64,000 bases of DNA from Cloeon dipterum (GCF_949628265.1 NC_088788.1:3782001-3846000), one strand, 5' to 3'; shown: positions 22,566 to 35,098, counted from the stretch's first letter. Program-made: numbers and translations. The notes: a model not told the origin generated them from the letters alone.

Positions 22566-25379
22566 CCGCCGGCGCAGGGCGCACGCCCCGCCGCCAATCG
22601 TTGCTCCCGACCACCCCCGCGGGCCCCGCTCGGACAGCCCGAAATTTCCACGTCGATCTCACTCAGGGACAGTGTTTCGTGCAAAATGTGTGTAAACGCA
22701 CATTCAAAACGCGGCTGATGATAATAAATTGATGTCAATCGGGGCTTGGAGCATTTTGTTGTTGACGAAGGGTTTACATTTTAGGTGACTTGTTTTCGAT
22801 ACAATTAAATTAATGGATTCATTGGATGGTAATTTAATTATTATTTCTCGACAAAAGACAGTAATATATATTATTATTCCTATAGCTGTTTTCTTGCAAA
22901 AATATCATATTTCCACAGGGGTTTGCAGTGTTTCTGTCCCATCTTTCCACAGCTAGTTTTCTAGGGGAAAAAAGAGGCAGAAATTTCTAGTTATTCCCTG
23001 AAGACGGAAATTTTCTTCATTTTTCAAGGCTATGAAGTTTTTTTTGTTTTCATTTAATAAAGATACGGAAAATAATCAAATGAAACCTTTTAAAAAATAT
23101 ATTCTCGAATTGGAATCAAATATCAGTATTGCACGATTTCAGGAATTTGCGGTCCTAACTTTTCCTTCAGTTTTAACATCTGAAAACACCACAAATAAAT
23201 CATTTGACAGATTGCTTCGCTATATTTTTCCATTAATTTCTCTCGTCAAGATCAATCAGTAATTTCAAAAGCCAATTAATTTCTACGTCTCAATAATTGG
23301 AACTAACAACAGTAATTTTTATTTCCACTCTTGTTCTGCTAGTCGTTAAATCAAATTATTTTTAATGTATTGTTTTTCCTCTTTTCCAGCAGGAGCGTCA
23401 ATTTCATTACTTGACGAGCTGTACAAAAAAATAGAAAATGTATTATTTAGTCTCTCAGGAGTAAGTTGGTAGCTCCCAATGAAATAATTGCTTCAGTTAT
23501 TTAGCAGAAACTAATCGGATAGTAAAAATGACGCGCACTGATTGAAAACAAGGAAAAAATTAACCGGATTGGATGCACGCGAGTGGCTTTCTTCAGTAGA
23601 AAATTATTTCTACGCTTCTGATTGGCTCTCAGCTCTCATTTTCACGTGAAAGACACCTGGACGTCGACGACCTCAAAAGGAAGAAGTTTTCTGAATTAAA
23701 CATGATTTAAAAAGGAGCGAAAATGTTATTTAATCGCAATAATTTGTTTCAGCTCCATAGCAAAATTATTTCGTCCCTGTATCCTCTGGTAGTTTCTTAA
23801 CCTGAACTTTCAAGTTTGATTTTATGTTCTGACAGGTGATAAGAATGAGCAATAAAATGTGAAAGTGAACAGAAATAAAAGAATTTCATGGATGATGCGC
23901 AAGATATTGATTAAATGGACCTTGTGAACTGCAATGTTCCATGGGCAGAGAAAGAAATTAGTATGAGTAAGTGCAGTTGAAGTTGATTCCAACGGACGCC
24001 CACGTTAACTGCTCTACATAAAACTTGTTCAAAAATACGTCGATCGTAAATCCTGCTGTATTGGACTTTTCAATAAGCAATTCACCACCAGCAACTTTGT
24101 GAAGAAAGAAAGAAAGGCGTCTTCCTTCATAACTTACTGAAAGTTTAGAAGAGGCTTCATTTTATTCTTTTTGTTTCCGTCGTTATTGCGAAAAACTTTC
24201 AATGCCTCTTTTGCACTTTGTATGAAAAATATCCATTTGAATAACCACTGAAGGAAGAGAGCGAGAGTCCGTCGAGTGCGGCGCTCCATATTTAATTACG
24301 CCGGCTCCACTGCAAATATGTATTCCCCTCTCATTGCGAATTCAGTGCTCGTACGAATTTTGTGTACCTTCTCTGTACTATAATTTTATATTTTAGCAAA
24401 TACAGTACATAGTAGCCCGATCAAATTAAATCAGGCAAATGGAATTCTGTTGATGGAACCAATCGCAATATTTTTGTTCCAAAATAAATATTTAGGCTAA
24501 TTGATTTATCTGTAAAATTCGGTTCGAATTGAAAATATTTAAATATTTAAATATTTGGTTCAAGTCTTAATTTACTCAAAGCTCCACGCATAATTTAATC
24601 AAATTTTACGAGACAGAAGCAATTTAAACCAAAACTAAAACCATGTAAAAAATAAAATTATTGTCAGTTGCGCAAAAATTAAATTAAGTCTATCGCTTGC
24701 TTAACTCAATGGCTAATTTTTAGCTTTAAAGTGGAATAATACAGAGCAACAATTGAAAATTATTTGAATTGTTGGATTGATCGATAAACAATTTGTTCAA
24801 CAATTTGCAATAATAAAAAAGGACCTTCTTACAGTAAAAATTCAAATTTTACCAATTTTCTCCAAAATTTGCAGTGCTTGAACATGTTTTCTTGGCATAT
24901 TCCGATTCCTCTCGTCGAGATCTGTCCAATTGTGTATGCCACTTATTGGGCAAACTCTTGGTATTGAAATTAAATCGGATTTCAAGTAAGGAGACAGCCA
25001 TTACCATTTGAAAAGCACGCTAACTTTCCAGCCAATTTTCTCAAAAAATTACAGAGCTTTTTAGGTCAATTTAGGCTTTAAGTGAATCCTAAGGGATGAG
25101 TTTATGCATTGGTAACAAGCATTTTCCAGGCTTTTGCAGTATCATTCCTCTTTAAAATATATTTGAAAAGTATAAACGTTATGTAAACCTAAAGTAGAGT
25201 TGGCTGAAAAATAAAACAACGCTCAGGGCCACTGAATGCGTGTTAATTTGCATTTTTATCTTCTGTTCATAGCAAATGCCTGAGTTATTCACACGCAGCA
25301 CAAATAAAACACGTGTATGTCGACAAGGTCTCCAAGAAACACGCTGTTCTTTCTTTCATTCTTTCTTATTTTGTGTCGT
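22566..25379. other. Non-coding stretch
   Basis: Bases 22566-22740 continue the GC-rich island of the possible transcript and may hold its promoter. The rest is AT-rich with no supported gene, except the family B MITE at 24725-25156. Confidence 0.4.
24725..25156 (+). mobile_element. Family B MITE, full-length copy
   Basis: It runs from TTTAAAGTGGAATAATAC to GTATCATTCCTCTTTAAAA, collinear with the copy at 17305-17730. It includes the GGCATATTCCGATTCCTCTC block and the TTTATGCATTGG.AACAAGC segment. Flanking duplication is not clear. Confidence 0.82.
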
Positions 25380-25616
25380 GTCCTGGCGTGAAAGCGAAAA
25401 CTGCGACCTAGCTCTCTTTATGAATGAGCGGTGGACGGAGCTAGTGACTCCCGCGCGTCGAGCCGCGAGGGGTGGAGGGTGGTGAGCACCCCTGCTCGTA
25501 GCCGATCGATACCAAACAAGCGAAGGGCGTCTCGCGCACCAGCAAAATATCGAGCCGCTGATTTTGTCGACGGGAAACGAGTCGAATTTTGGACAAATTT
25601 CGGCCGGAAAGTAGAC
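25380..25616 (+). promoter_or_regulatory. Probable promoter/5' UTR of the V-ATPase e gene
   Basis: A GC-rich island (about 25420-25620) directly precedes the initiating ATG, with no in-frame upstream protein of interest. The transcription start cannot be placed. The island is inferred to be core promoter plus leader. Confidence 0.4.
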
Positions 25617-28036
25617 ATGGGCGCCTCCATTTTCCCAATTTTCTTCTTCACAATGGTCTGGGGCGGCGTGGGCATCGCCTTGCCCAGGATGGTGCCCAAC
25701 GGCCCTCAACAAAGGTGAGTGTGTTCGATAGGGGACTTTAGAAGATGAATTCGAGGTACATATATGAAGATCATTCTTTAGTTTAGAGCACTAAAAATCT
25801 CATTTGGAAGATCAAGTTTTGTGTGAAAGTGAACAAATACTACATGTTCAAAATAATTTATTTTTTTAAAAGAAAATTGAAATTGATATCAAGTTGGACT
25901 TTATATTCATTATTATGGCTTATGTTTTTAATATCTACAATTGAATCAGTAAAAATACTCAACTCCATCGCGTGGAGAGGTGTAAACAAACTTAACAAAC
26001 ACAAATTTTGCTAATTTTTACGTTTTTTAAAGAGTAAACAAGGGTTCAATGGGTGGAACCTCAACCTTTAGACCCCTTTAGTTACTTATGGGAGGTCAAG
26101 GTGAGTCTAATGGCGCGCACATTTTGAAAATTCACTTTTAAGATGCTGAGATTTTGCTGTGAATCTAGTTTCAAATAATCTGAAAGAGCATTTCGCTATT
26201 TATTTTTATAAATCTGAAAATTATGAAAAAAATGCCACTCTATATTTGTGATATTTTAATTTTTGTATATTTTGTTCAGCTAAAGATAGCAATGTAAAAA
26301 GCCTTAACATTTTGAAGACATTTATTAGCTATTTTTATTCACCTTAACCTACCTTTTTGAGGTCGAAATATTGAACAAAAATCAATACCTTACAACAATG
26401 AGAATGCCTTCCCTAGAAAGTGCGAGTAATTTAAAATGTATTTAGAATTTTAGATTAAGTAAAATAGAGGTCTCAGCCGCGTAATATCAGTCGGTGGCTG
26501 GCTGAATTTGGGAACGGCGGGGGCTCAGCATTTTTGCCTGCGGTTAGCGTGGCAAACAAATTTTAAAAAGCAAAGTTTAACCGGAGGCCAATTTTTCTCG
26601 GTTTACTTTTCATTATTTTTTCGACTTTCCAACCGGCGGCTTTCAGGGTTCGCTAAATTTGCAAAGCACAAAAAGACACCACTGGTTTTTTGCGCAAAAA
26701 AACGCACCAGTTTTGGTGTTTTTCCGCATTTTTCCGGATTTAACCCGAAAATAGTCAGATTTCGCCCCAAAACAGTCTGAAATTTTGGAAAATTACGTTG
26801 AGAGTTAAAATTTTTGCTGGTGAAACCAGAGGCTTCAATACTGATATTTTGAAAATCCCTAATTTTGGTCATCTATCATGAGAATTTTTTCCTCCCATAA
26901 GAATGCATGTGTTTCGTAAAAAATGAGCAAAATTGCATAAAAACCCGTAAAAACAGTTTTTTGCAATGCAGTGGGTTTTCAGGAAAGTTGCGGGTTTTTG
27001 CGAATCCTGGGCGGCTTGTGGTTGACCAAAGTAATCCAAAGTTTAGCCGGCTTGCGCGCGGTGCAGCATGACTGGCTTAGACCACTACATAGTAGTTATA
27101 AATTGTTCAAAGAAGTTCCTTCTATATTTTGACTTTCAAATATTCATAAATTTGGGAAGGTCTGGGTTTTTTAAACAGCGTATTCCGGTCAAGTAGGAAA
27201 ACTCGCTGGACTCCAGGCCATTTTTTGTCAGTCTAATACGAGTACATATAATTATAATTAGCATCCAGCCCTGGAGATCACGAACAGCATTAGAATTACA
27301 TTTCATTTTTACCTCATGCATAGACCAGGTACAGAGGTGATGTAGATTTTGAAGTCTAAAATTCGCTCGAGTGCGCGCTCGGCAGTCCGCACGTCCTCTA
27401 AAACAAAGTTAGGCTTCCCGTCGAGCGGCAACGCCGAGCTCGTTGCATAAGCATCCCTAACGCAGACGACCTACTTTGTGTTTCAGGTTGATGCAAGTGG
27501 TGCTGATGATCACAGGGGCTTGCTGCTGGCTTTTGTAAGTAGTAATCAGCGCAAAGCTTACAATTAAATCTGTATAATATAACCACAAAGGTACACACAT
27601 TTAATTAATTCATTCATTAAAGCATCAGAGTGAGAGAAATGGAACTTGATTGGATTCTATATTGATTTCAAACTGGAAAACCCTGAATGCTCGACAGGGC
27701 AAACTGTTTTTGAGTTGAAACGTCGAGTTTTGTATTTCGCAACGATTGAAAAGAGTCGTCATTCCACTTCGCCAACGCCTTAATGAAGTCTTGCAGAACT
27801 TTCGCGGCTATTCACGCAAAACCGCATAGCGTCTTGGGAAATAATTCTTTCTCCTTTCTTTTCAGCTGGCTGTGTTGTTACATGGCCCAGATGAATCCGC
27901 TGATTGGTCCCAGGCTGTCCAATAGGACGCTGCTGCTTATTGCCCAACAATGGGTGAGTTTCAGTTATCCACTTTCGCAGCCCAAAGGGAGACAAAATAT
28001 ATCTCGTTTCAGGGAAATCCACTGGAGAGGTTCTAA
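25617..28036 (+). CDS. ATP6V0E: V-type proton ATPase subunit e
   Basis: Small hydrophobic subunit of the membrane Vo sector, needed for assembly or stability of the proton pump that acidifies endosomes, lysosomes and secretory vesicles. Four exons: 25617-25714, 27487-27534, 27866-27953 and 28013-28036, all with GT-AG borders and matching phases. They encode 85 residues, close to the family's usual 80-90. Two membrane helices are visible, MGASIFPIFFFTMVWGGVG.. and the VVLMITGACCWLFWLCCYM segment. Family landmarks are LPRMVPNGP between the helices, AQMNPLIGP after helix 2, and an NRT sequon followed by a Gln-Gln-Trp motif. The start is the first ATG of the island and matches the family N-terminus. 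An AATAAA at 28330-28335 suits the 3' end. Intron 1 is long (1.8 kb); the others are short. Confidence 0.95.
25715..27486. other. Long first intron of the V-ATPase e gene
   Basis: AT-rich intron without recognisable exons. The stretch about 26480-27060 has unusual composition with weak similarity to about 49670-49760 (a GCGGCTGGCGTGGCTGACAA-like string), perhaps an old shared repeat. Confidence 0.4.
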
Positions 28037-28449
28037 ATAGGAGACACACTTCCAGCTTCCGCGAATAATTAATTAATCGAGACTACCTTGCGGATTATTA
28101 CTTGTGAGACCTCTGAAGCTGGCGTCGCGAGGAGGATTGTGTTGAGCAACTCTACGATTATGCACACGTGCATGTTTATTGCAACAGATTTTGATTGAGT
28201 TTGTCAGATAATAAGTGATTTAGCTGCAGGAGTAAAATGTATTTTCTTCAGTTTGTTTATAACAAATAATGTACAGTGTATGCACTTCATTAAATATAAC
28301 TGTTGAGAAAAATGTATATAAGTGTTCAAAATAAAAAGTTTAAACTCCATATATCATGAATTATTTTCAAGTGTTTTCTTTTTAAAACAATTAAGTTTTG
28401 AAACAGCATAGTTGTTAAGTTGTCAACTTATAATATTTTTTCTGGTATG

Positions 28450-28705
28450 CAGCGGGGTCCAGATGTGGGATAAAATTGGTTCGCACTGCGCACATCAAAG
28501 ATGGCGTCTGAATGTGGGAAACAAAAATAAAAGAGCTCTCTCTTTGGATCGCCGTACGAGTGTCAAGAGTTTGTTTTTAAGATCCAAAAGACACAATGCA
28601 AATTATGTCACAATATTGACGAAAACTTGCTTCTTTTCGCGCATTTTCACGAGACCGTTTTTTCAGAAACCATATCTGCGCGTCGCACGAATCTGGACCC
28701 CGCTG
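28450..28705 (+). mobile_element. Family A hAT-like MITE, copy 5
   Basis: The termini are near-perfect inverted repeats, CAGCGGGGTCCAGAT and ATCTGGACCCCGCTG. The element is flanked by CTGGTATG and CTAGTATG, an 8-bp duplication with one mismatch. The internal AAGATGGCGTCTGAA block is present. The clean 15-base termini suggest it is the youngest of the five copies. Confidence 0.92.
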
Positions 28706-31004
28706 CTAGTATGAATAAATATGAAGCAATTTTAAATCAGATAAAATAGCTGCGTGACGTAGAATAATAAGTTCTCGTGATAGAATGCGCTTCAAAAGAA
28801 AATCAAACCAAGCTTTTAAGTAAAAGTTGTACAGTACTTTTTTAAATTTTTTTCCAACTCACGATAAGAGTTATTGGAGAAAGAGGGGGGATCTAGCACA
28901 TTTTGCAGCTTCAATGGAATATTGAAGAACTTTTCTTTACAAATGCACAAAACAGAGTTTTTCTAGTCGTCACGAGGAGAGTAATAGAAAAGCTGCTGTC
29001 GCATGACTAGGTCAAGTACAGTAGCGAGCGATACTAGGGATGAGTGATGAGCATTGTTGTCACGCATCGATTCAATCAAATAACGCTGAATGGTCCGCAT
29101 GCTGCAAATCCAGATGCGTAACAAAACGGACGCGAGTTCTTTTGTCTGCCGTTGCCAGGCGAGGCTTTCGCGCGGCACAAGTTTTACTTGAGCATGTGAG
29201 AGCGAGAACAATGCACGGCGCGAATATTGCGTGTATGTGTGTGTCATGAGCGAGAGCGGAATCTGCTTGCTTGAGCACCAGATAATACGCTACTCTGTAT
29301 GTGCATACTCTCCCTGTCGTCTGGCTGTATCGGTTTTCGAAAGTCTCGCGTCTCAGCTTATCCTGCTGCCAGCCGCAAAGCTAGACTTTAGACTAATGGC
29401 CTGTGTCGAGATGCGGAGCGGAGACGCTCCTCCGCCGACCGCATCGCCCTCGAATCACACACATTATGCAGTTTCTGCCTGGCTGACTCTCGACTGACTC
29501 AACTGACAATGGTATATAGACTCAACTCTATGAAATTGCTGGCGATCGCAGCGAGAAAGCTATTACTTGGTTTTGCGGGGGACAAACTTTTCTCCGGCCT
29601 AATTAATTATGATTTAAATATATTTCATCCTCGATATTATTCTTCGGACAGCCTTTAAGTTTACTAAACAAACTAACAACCCATCAAAAAAATATTTGCG
29701 GAACTAAAAACACCTGAAATTTTTAAAATTTAAAGACACACACGTGGAGAAAAGTTCTCATATAAATGGACAAAATATATAAAATTCCCATGGATTTAGA
29801 CTGCTTTAGATATGGTTCAACAGGCTTAAAATTAAAAGATTTTTCGATGACGATTGGGAGTTAGAAACTGTCAATTTTTTAAATTCTTAACCCTTTTTAC
29901 CCGTCAGTTCAAAAAAATTTAAAGCTCTTCGCGCTAATCACTTAATTTAAAAAATTGTTCGATCAGTATGAATTTTTTTGTGTGAGTCAATTATAAAGGT
30001 TATGAAGATGTTTTCCCACCTGAAAAGAAATTTTCCAGAATATTGTTATTTCTGCCAAGAACTGCAATGAATCTGAAAACTGGTGCGTTCATGCAGTTTA
30101 ACTGCCAAGGCTATACTCATTAAAAATTATATTCGTTGTATTATAAAAAGCGCCAATTAAGTATGAGATTGAAAATAATTACGAGAAACTAGGCACGTTC
30201 AAGGAAATTTCCCCTCTCATAGCAAAACCTTTCCTAGCTCGTTTAATTTAGCACTACTTTGCGACGCTTCCTTTGATCTCCCGACGTTCAAGAGGCAATT
30301 GCACGCGTTCGCGTTCTCCTAAAGCAATCGCAATCACGTTCGCAAAAGAACGAAAATAGAAAAGCAGTTTAACTACATTCTATTTCCGAGCTTATAAAAT
30401 GTAAATTACTCATATTTCATTTGAAAATGCAGCTAACTGCTGCTTTTATTATTTTATTTAATAAAGCACTCTTTACAAGGTTATTTCCTCCATGGAAGAA
30501 AGTTAGTTGTAATGCAAATCACACGCTCTTTCAAATAAAGCCTTTGTTACACACTGTTTGTGCGTTTTACACAGCAATTTGAACGAACGGGTTGACTGAA
30601 AGGTAGAGGAAGTTCCCACTGGACAACATTTTGCGCTTTAAACATCTCGTCAGCAAATTCGCCGAAAAATAACGAACCATCTACAATTAAATAATAATCA
30701 AATTCATCACAGTCATATAATTAAACCACATATTGTTAGGAATTATTTAAATTTAAGTAGTTTTTTGTATTATTTTAAAAATAACATTAATCCATTTTCT
30801 CCAATATGGGTTGCCCTAAGTATGCGTTATACATGCCTATCAATATTCAGGATTGAGAAACTTTTAGTGTTCGAGATTAGGATTAAGGAGGGTCAAAGGG
30901 GAATTGTTTAGTTCAGGTAAAGAGCATAGAAATTGCACGATCTGACGACTATAAACTATGGAACGTGCTGGGGGTAAATCCTGAAGTCAAACAAGATCAT
31001 CAGA

Positions 31005-31085
31005 ACAGGTAAGAAATCGAACCCTGGCGTCAGGGTAGCCATCGAGCGATCCATATCACTCAATTCCCACTTCCGACGCCTGTGT
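31005..31085 (-). repeat. tRNA-like fragment, possible SINE head
   Basis: On the minus strand an AGTG-ATATGGAT-CGCT segment resembles a D arm. It is followed by a TGGC..GCCA stem with a nine-base loop and a B-box-like string, GGGTTCGATTTC. Spacing fits a degenerate tRNA or tRNA-derived SINE promoter, but the anticodon loop is too long and the acceptor stem is not evident. No second copy was seen in the window. Confidence 0.3.
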
Positions 31086-31739
31086 GCTCTTTATTGGTTC
31101 GATTTGCAAGATCTGCACAACGTTGGAACGGTCAAGGCAGGCCTTCAAGGTCTCTTGAATAGCTATCACCATTATTTAAAATGTTGAGAAGAAAAACTAG
31201 AAGTTGATGGGAAATGATAAAAAATTTATTGAATTTTCAATCAAAATATCGACATTAATGGCATACAATGTGACCAACGTTTATTCTCCAGGCATGAGAG
31301 GGAAAAGATAAATATTTCCAGCAGGAAAACATTCATTTGAAAACCACAAGACTCGGATAAATTCTAAATATAGAAAAGAAAAGTATAAGGATTTGTCATT
31401 GTCTTAACTCTATTATATTAAATATCATATAAATTTTTAGCTGAAATGGCTTAGCATCAGATTAATGTTCATGGCTTACTCTCGCAATATCAAGCACTAA
31501 TTAAGGAACTATTTAATTTCTGGGCATTATTTTACTCTTGAAAAATTGGATCTTAATTTTAAGCAGCTTTTACCTTTTTTAAAAATACATGCTTGTAAAT
31601 ATGAAAGCGTATTAATAATTTAAGGAAAAAAATCGTTTAAAATGTAATAATACAGTTCATTTCATTGAAAGTTGCTCTTTTCAGTTTTACAAAATAATCT
31701 TAGCTCGGATTTAGTCTAAGGTATAGGGACCGATTCGAG

Positions 31740-33618
31740 TCATTCTACTTGCAAACCGAACCTCTGGATGATCAATGCCATAGGTGTTTTGTCTAGAGGC
31801 AGCACGTTGTTCGTCAACTTGTTCTTGATATTCCGCAAGCGCAGAGACGCGTGCACCAAAATTACTGCAACACAGACATTAAATTCAGTTTAGAATTTAG
31901 ACCACTTGCAGAAAAAATTCTCTCCAAGCACAAATAATTTTAATGCATGTTAAATATTATTTAGCAAAGCTGGCGGCATGGGAACATTTATTTAACACTA
32001 ACTTGTAATTTGTTAAGTAAATATGCTTTGAGTCGTTCCATTAAAAATTATCTCAAGAGATATGGCGTTAAAATTTTATGGCAAAATCGTTGATGATCTA
32101 TTCAACAAGTCAAAAATATCACGGAGGAAATAAATTCTGATTCAACGGAATTTGCAAGTTATGGAGCTCCAAAGGCTAAAAATTTTGACTGGGGAATTGA
32201 TTTAAAATCAAATTTCGAAGCTTTAATTCATGTATATTTACAGTGGCAATAATGATTGACCAAAGTGTCATTTTTATTTTAATTTTCCAGACAAGTCCCT
32301 AATTTTCCAAATTAGGCTGGAAAAATTACAAATTAATAGCTCATTAATGGTCCTAGACAATATTTTTAACCTTTTTGAGCTGATTTCCACGTTAATGAGT
32401 GAGAAAAATTATTAAATTAAACTCACTTATCAAATTTAAAGTTTGCTCGATTTTTTCGGCAATAATTAAAACACAAGAAATTTTAGTCAGTATGTATGAA
32501 ATACGAAATTTATGAACTCTCAAACTTTATTCAATTTCTAATAATAATTAAAAACTTAAAAAAAGCCGCGACAAAAATTTAAAATAAAATAAACTTCCTT
32601 TTAGAATAACAAAAAAGGTCCATTTACCGCATAAATTTTTTTATATGAACCAAATTTCATGTAAACTGATCTAAAATTGTGTTTTCAAATCGATTTATCA
32701 ATTTTTGGTAATTTATTTAAATGCCACAAAAATTGCTAGTATTTTTGAATCAAAATATTTCCCCCCGCAGTGTTCACATTATGAAAGCCAATGGTTTCAC
32801 CAGACACTAAAACGTTGAATCGATCCTGAGAGTTTCCTTGTCAAAAAAACATTTTTCCAACAACCATGTAGTAAATAAATAAATTTAGGCCGCGTAACAA
32901 TCCTTAAAAAATTTCTCATGTCATTATTTGCATTTAGCCGCTTAAAAATCACATCACGTATGATTGGCAAACACAAGTGGCCAACCAAAGACAAAAAAAG
33001 CAATTCTGATACCTTGTGTGGGCACAAGTAGCGAGAGCAAGGCGTACGCCAGCGAGGAGTAGTAGTAGAGACAGAGGCCGGCCAGAACAACAGTTATCCC
33101 GACAGTCGGGCCAGACGCTTCGGTGGCGAGGCGGGCGCAGCTCAACAGGGTGACCACGATTAGGGTGGAGCCCATCAGCACCCTGAGAGGGTCGATGTAG
33201 CAGAGCAAAAGGAAAATGACTGCGAATACGGCGAAGTAGTTGGTCTGGTAGTAGAGCAGGTTGCTCTGCATTCGACGCGCCCACTTGTCCAGGTCCTTGA
33301 AGTCTGGCACCTAAATGCAACAGAAATATATGTAAATTTGCGGTTCATAAACATTTAAAACCAAAATAAAATAAAGGAGCGTCAAAAACACGGACCATAA
33401 TGGTCACAATTAAAATGACCATTTTTGGAACAAATTAAAGACAAAAATAATTATTTGATCTTGACTTAAATACATAATTGCTCGCCATCCATTAAATTGA
33501 GCAATATCCTGTGCAAATTTTCAACCTGAAAGCGTGCAGAGCCGAGTATGAAGTCATCCAGGGACCGAAGAGGAAGGATTTTCAGCTGATCAGCTTCACT
33601 GGAAGTCTTTGCGTTCAT
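31740..33618 (-). CDS. ARL6IP5: PRA1-family protein, ARL6IP5/JWA-like
   Basis: Multi-pass protein of the ER/Golgi; the family (ARL6IP5, PRAF2) affects ER shaping, vesicle traffic and glutamate-transporter export. Three exons in minus-strand order, 33526-33618, 33013-33310 and 31740-31864, join in frame (phases 0 and 1) to 171 residues, slightly short of the vertebrate 178-188. Landmarks in order: LPLRSLDDFILGSARFQ then PDFKDLDKW, the SNLLYYQTNYF motif, four hydrophobic segments in two pairs, and HASLRLRNIKNKL followed by LDKTPMALI near the C-terminus. All match the ARL6IP5 branch rather than the RABAC1 branch. Intron 2 is 1.15 kb with nothing else visible. Transcription diverges from the TMEM9 gene 551 bases away. 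Confidence 0.94.
31865..33012. other. Second intron of the ARL6IP5-like gene
   Basis: AT-rich intron with no supported nested gene or repeat family. Confidence 0.5.
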
Positions 33619-34169
33619 TCTGCTGCACTTTTTGCGTGGCAATAATTGTCAATTCGAATGAGGCCTTGAAAAATTTAACGAGAGAGAATCTGTCGTTTGT
33701 CGTGCCGTCCGGGAGTGCGGTATGTAATCAACAAAAATAACTTCACTGCAGCAGCAAGCAGTGCAGTGGAGACAGGCGTATTATTGTAGTGACTGCGCTA
33801 GAAGTGGGCGTGGTCGTTGAACTACCAGTGGTGCCACTGAACATAATTATGATCTTTTTACAACGAGTATGAGTTTGTGATAAAATGAGCTTAAACTTAT
33901 TGGAATCATTTAAAATACTAAATAAAATTAAAATTTAAGTCATTAAACAAAGAAATAAATTCAAATTATTGTAAAAAATTAGATTATGATTTTCATGTTT
34001 AACTTTATTACGTTGGCACTTTCTCATCACCTGACTAGTGACTAGACTCGTAAGTCGTAATCAAGAATCGAGACCAATCGAGACGTAGACCCTGCTTGTG
34101 TCAAAATTTTGCAATACATAAATAGTATGTTTTTGGGCATTTAGACAGAAAGTAATTTTAACTCACGGC
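33619..34169. promoter_or_regulatory. Divergent promoter region, ARL6IP5-like / TMEM9
   Basis: 551 bases separate two oppositely oriented start codons. A GC-box/KLF-type string GTGGGCGTGG lies at about 33804-33813 in the less AT-rich half nearest the ARL6IP5-like gene. There is no clear TATA box. Transcription starts are not determinable. Confidence 0.5.
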
Positions 34170-34868
34170 ATGAATGCCCTTCTCGGAGTAGTTTTCCTGC
34201 TCTTTGCAGCAGTTCCGTGCATTCAGGTTTGTTTATTTCTGTTCAAATCTAATTTTAAAATTATCTAATATGATAATTTTGTTTACTGCAAAAAATATTT
34301 TATTTATCAATAATATCGTTATTTACAGGGTCAGTACGAGGACGCGAGGTGTAAATGCATTTGTCCCAACCCTTCTGTTGTGAATGCAACGACCGAGTCG
34401 AACAGAAAACACTACATCGGCAATGTCCCTCCAAACAAATGCAACTGCGACTCGGTTGTCCTAGCCAAGGTTGGCGACCTCATCAAGGGCAAGGAGCAGG
34501 AGTTTTGCCCCCGATGCGAGTGTAAATACGAGAGCCGAAACACTACAACCATTAAAGTATTAATTTTTCTTTGCACAGAATACAATTATTTAAGATTTTC
34601 TTCGTCTCAGGTCGTGGTCATCATTGTGGTGTGGGCCGTGTCGCTGCTTGTCGTTTACATGCTCTTCCTCGTCTGCCTGGAGCCTCTGATCAGCGGCCGA
34701 ACGGGCAAGAGCTACCAGGAACACGTAGACGAGGACGAAAGTCACCAAATGACGACGACGCAGCAAGGCGGGGTCCTGGACCGGGTGGGTCACCAACAGG
34801 ACAAGTGGAAGCGGCAGGTGCGGGAACAGAGAAGGAACATTTACGACCGACACACTATGTTAAATTAG
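34170..34868 (+). CDS. TMEM9: TMEM9-family lysosomal membrane protein
   Basis: Single-pass glycoprotein of late endosomes and lysosomes; vertebrate TMEM9 proteins associate with CLC exchangers and V-ATPase. Exons 34170-34226, 34329-34556 and 34611-34868 (all phase 0) encode 180 residues, against 183 in human. Exon 1 is a signal peptide (MNALLGVVFLLFAAVPCIQ). Exon 2 is the cysteine-rich luminal domain with EDARCKCICPNPS, KCNCDSVV, CPRCECKYESRNTTTIK and NAT/NTT sequons. Exon 3 begins with the transmembrane helix VVVIIVVWAVSLLVVYMLFL, then CLEPLI and a cytosolic tail ending VLDRVGHQQDKWKRQVREQ..IYDRHTMLN, a strong family signature. The start codon gives the expected signal peptide. Its 3' end faces that of the R3HDM4-like gene, with stop codons 230 bases apart. 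Confidence 0.96.
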
Positions 34869-35098
34869 TCGGCAAAACAATAATTCCAATGAATCTTATG
34901 CTATTAAATCTGGTCTAGTACTCTTAAGTTTCATTAAATGTAAAGTTTAAGAAGTGATAATCATCCAAGTTTTTATTTTTTCCAACACTCAGAGGCGTTT
35001 ATATACACGTATGTTCATCGGGGGCAGTTTAGTTTAGTCCAAAAAGACCTAGTCCTGATATTAATGAAAATAATAATGACTTGTGCGGAGAAAAAAAT

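Larger units (their letters stand above)
28037..31739. other. Intergenic region between V-ATPase e and ARL6IP5-like genes
   Basis: It includes the 3' UTR of the V-ATPase e gene, a family A MITE, a GC-balanced patch at about 29000-29520 with short open frames and no recognisable domain, and a tRNA-like fragment near 31000. The rest is AT-rich with nothing supported. Minus-strand AATAAA signals near 31225 and 31280 could end the ARL6IP5-like transcript. Confidence 0.4.

Noticed and set aside
26508-26872. Opposed 90-codon frames in V-ATPase e intron 1
   Set aside because: The low-complexity stretch produces similar repeats in both directions; no splice borders, probably repeat-derived.
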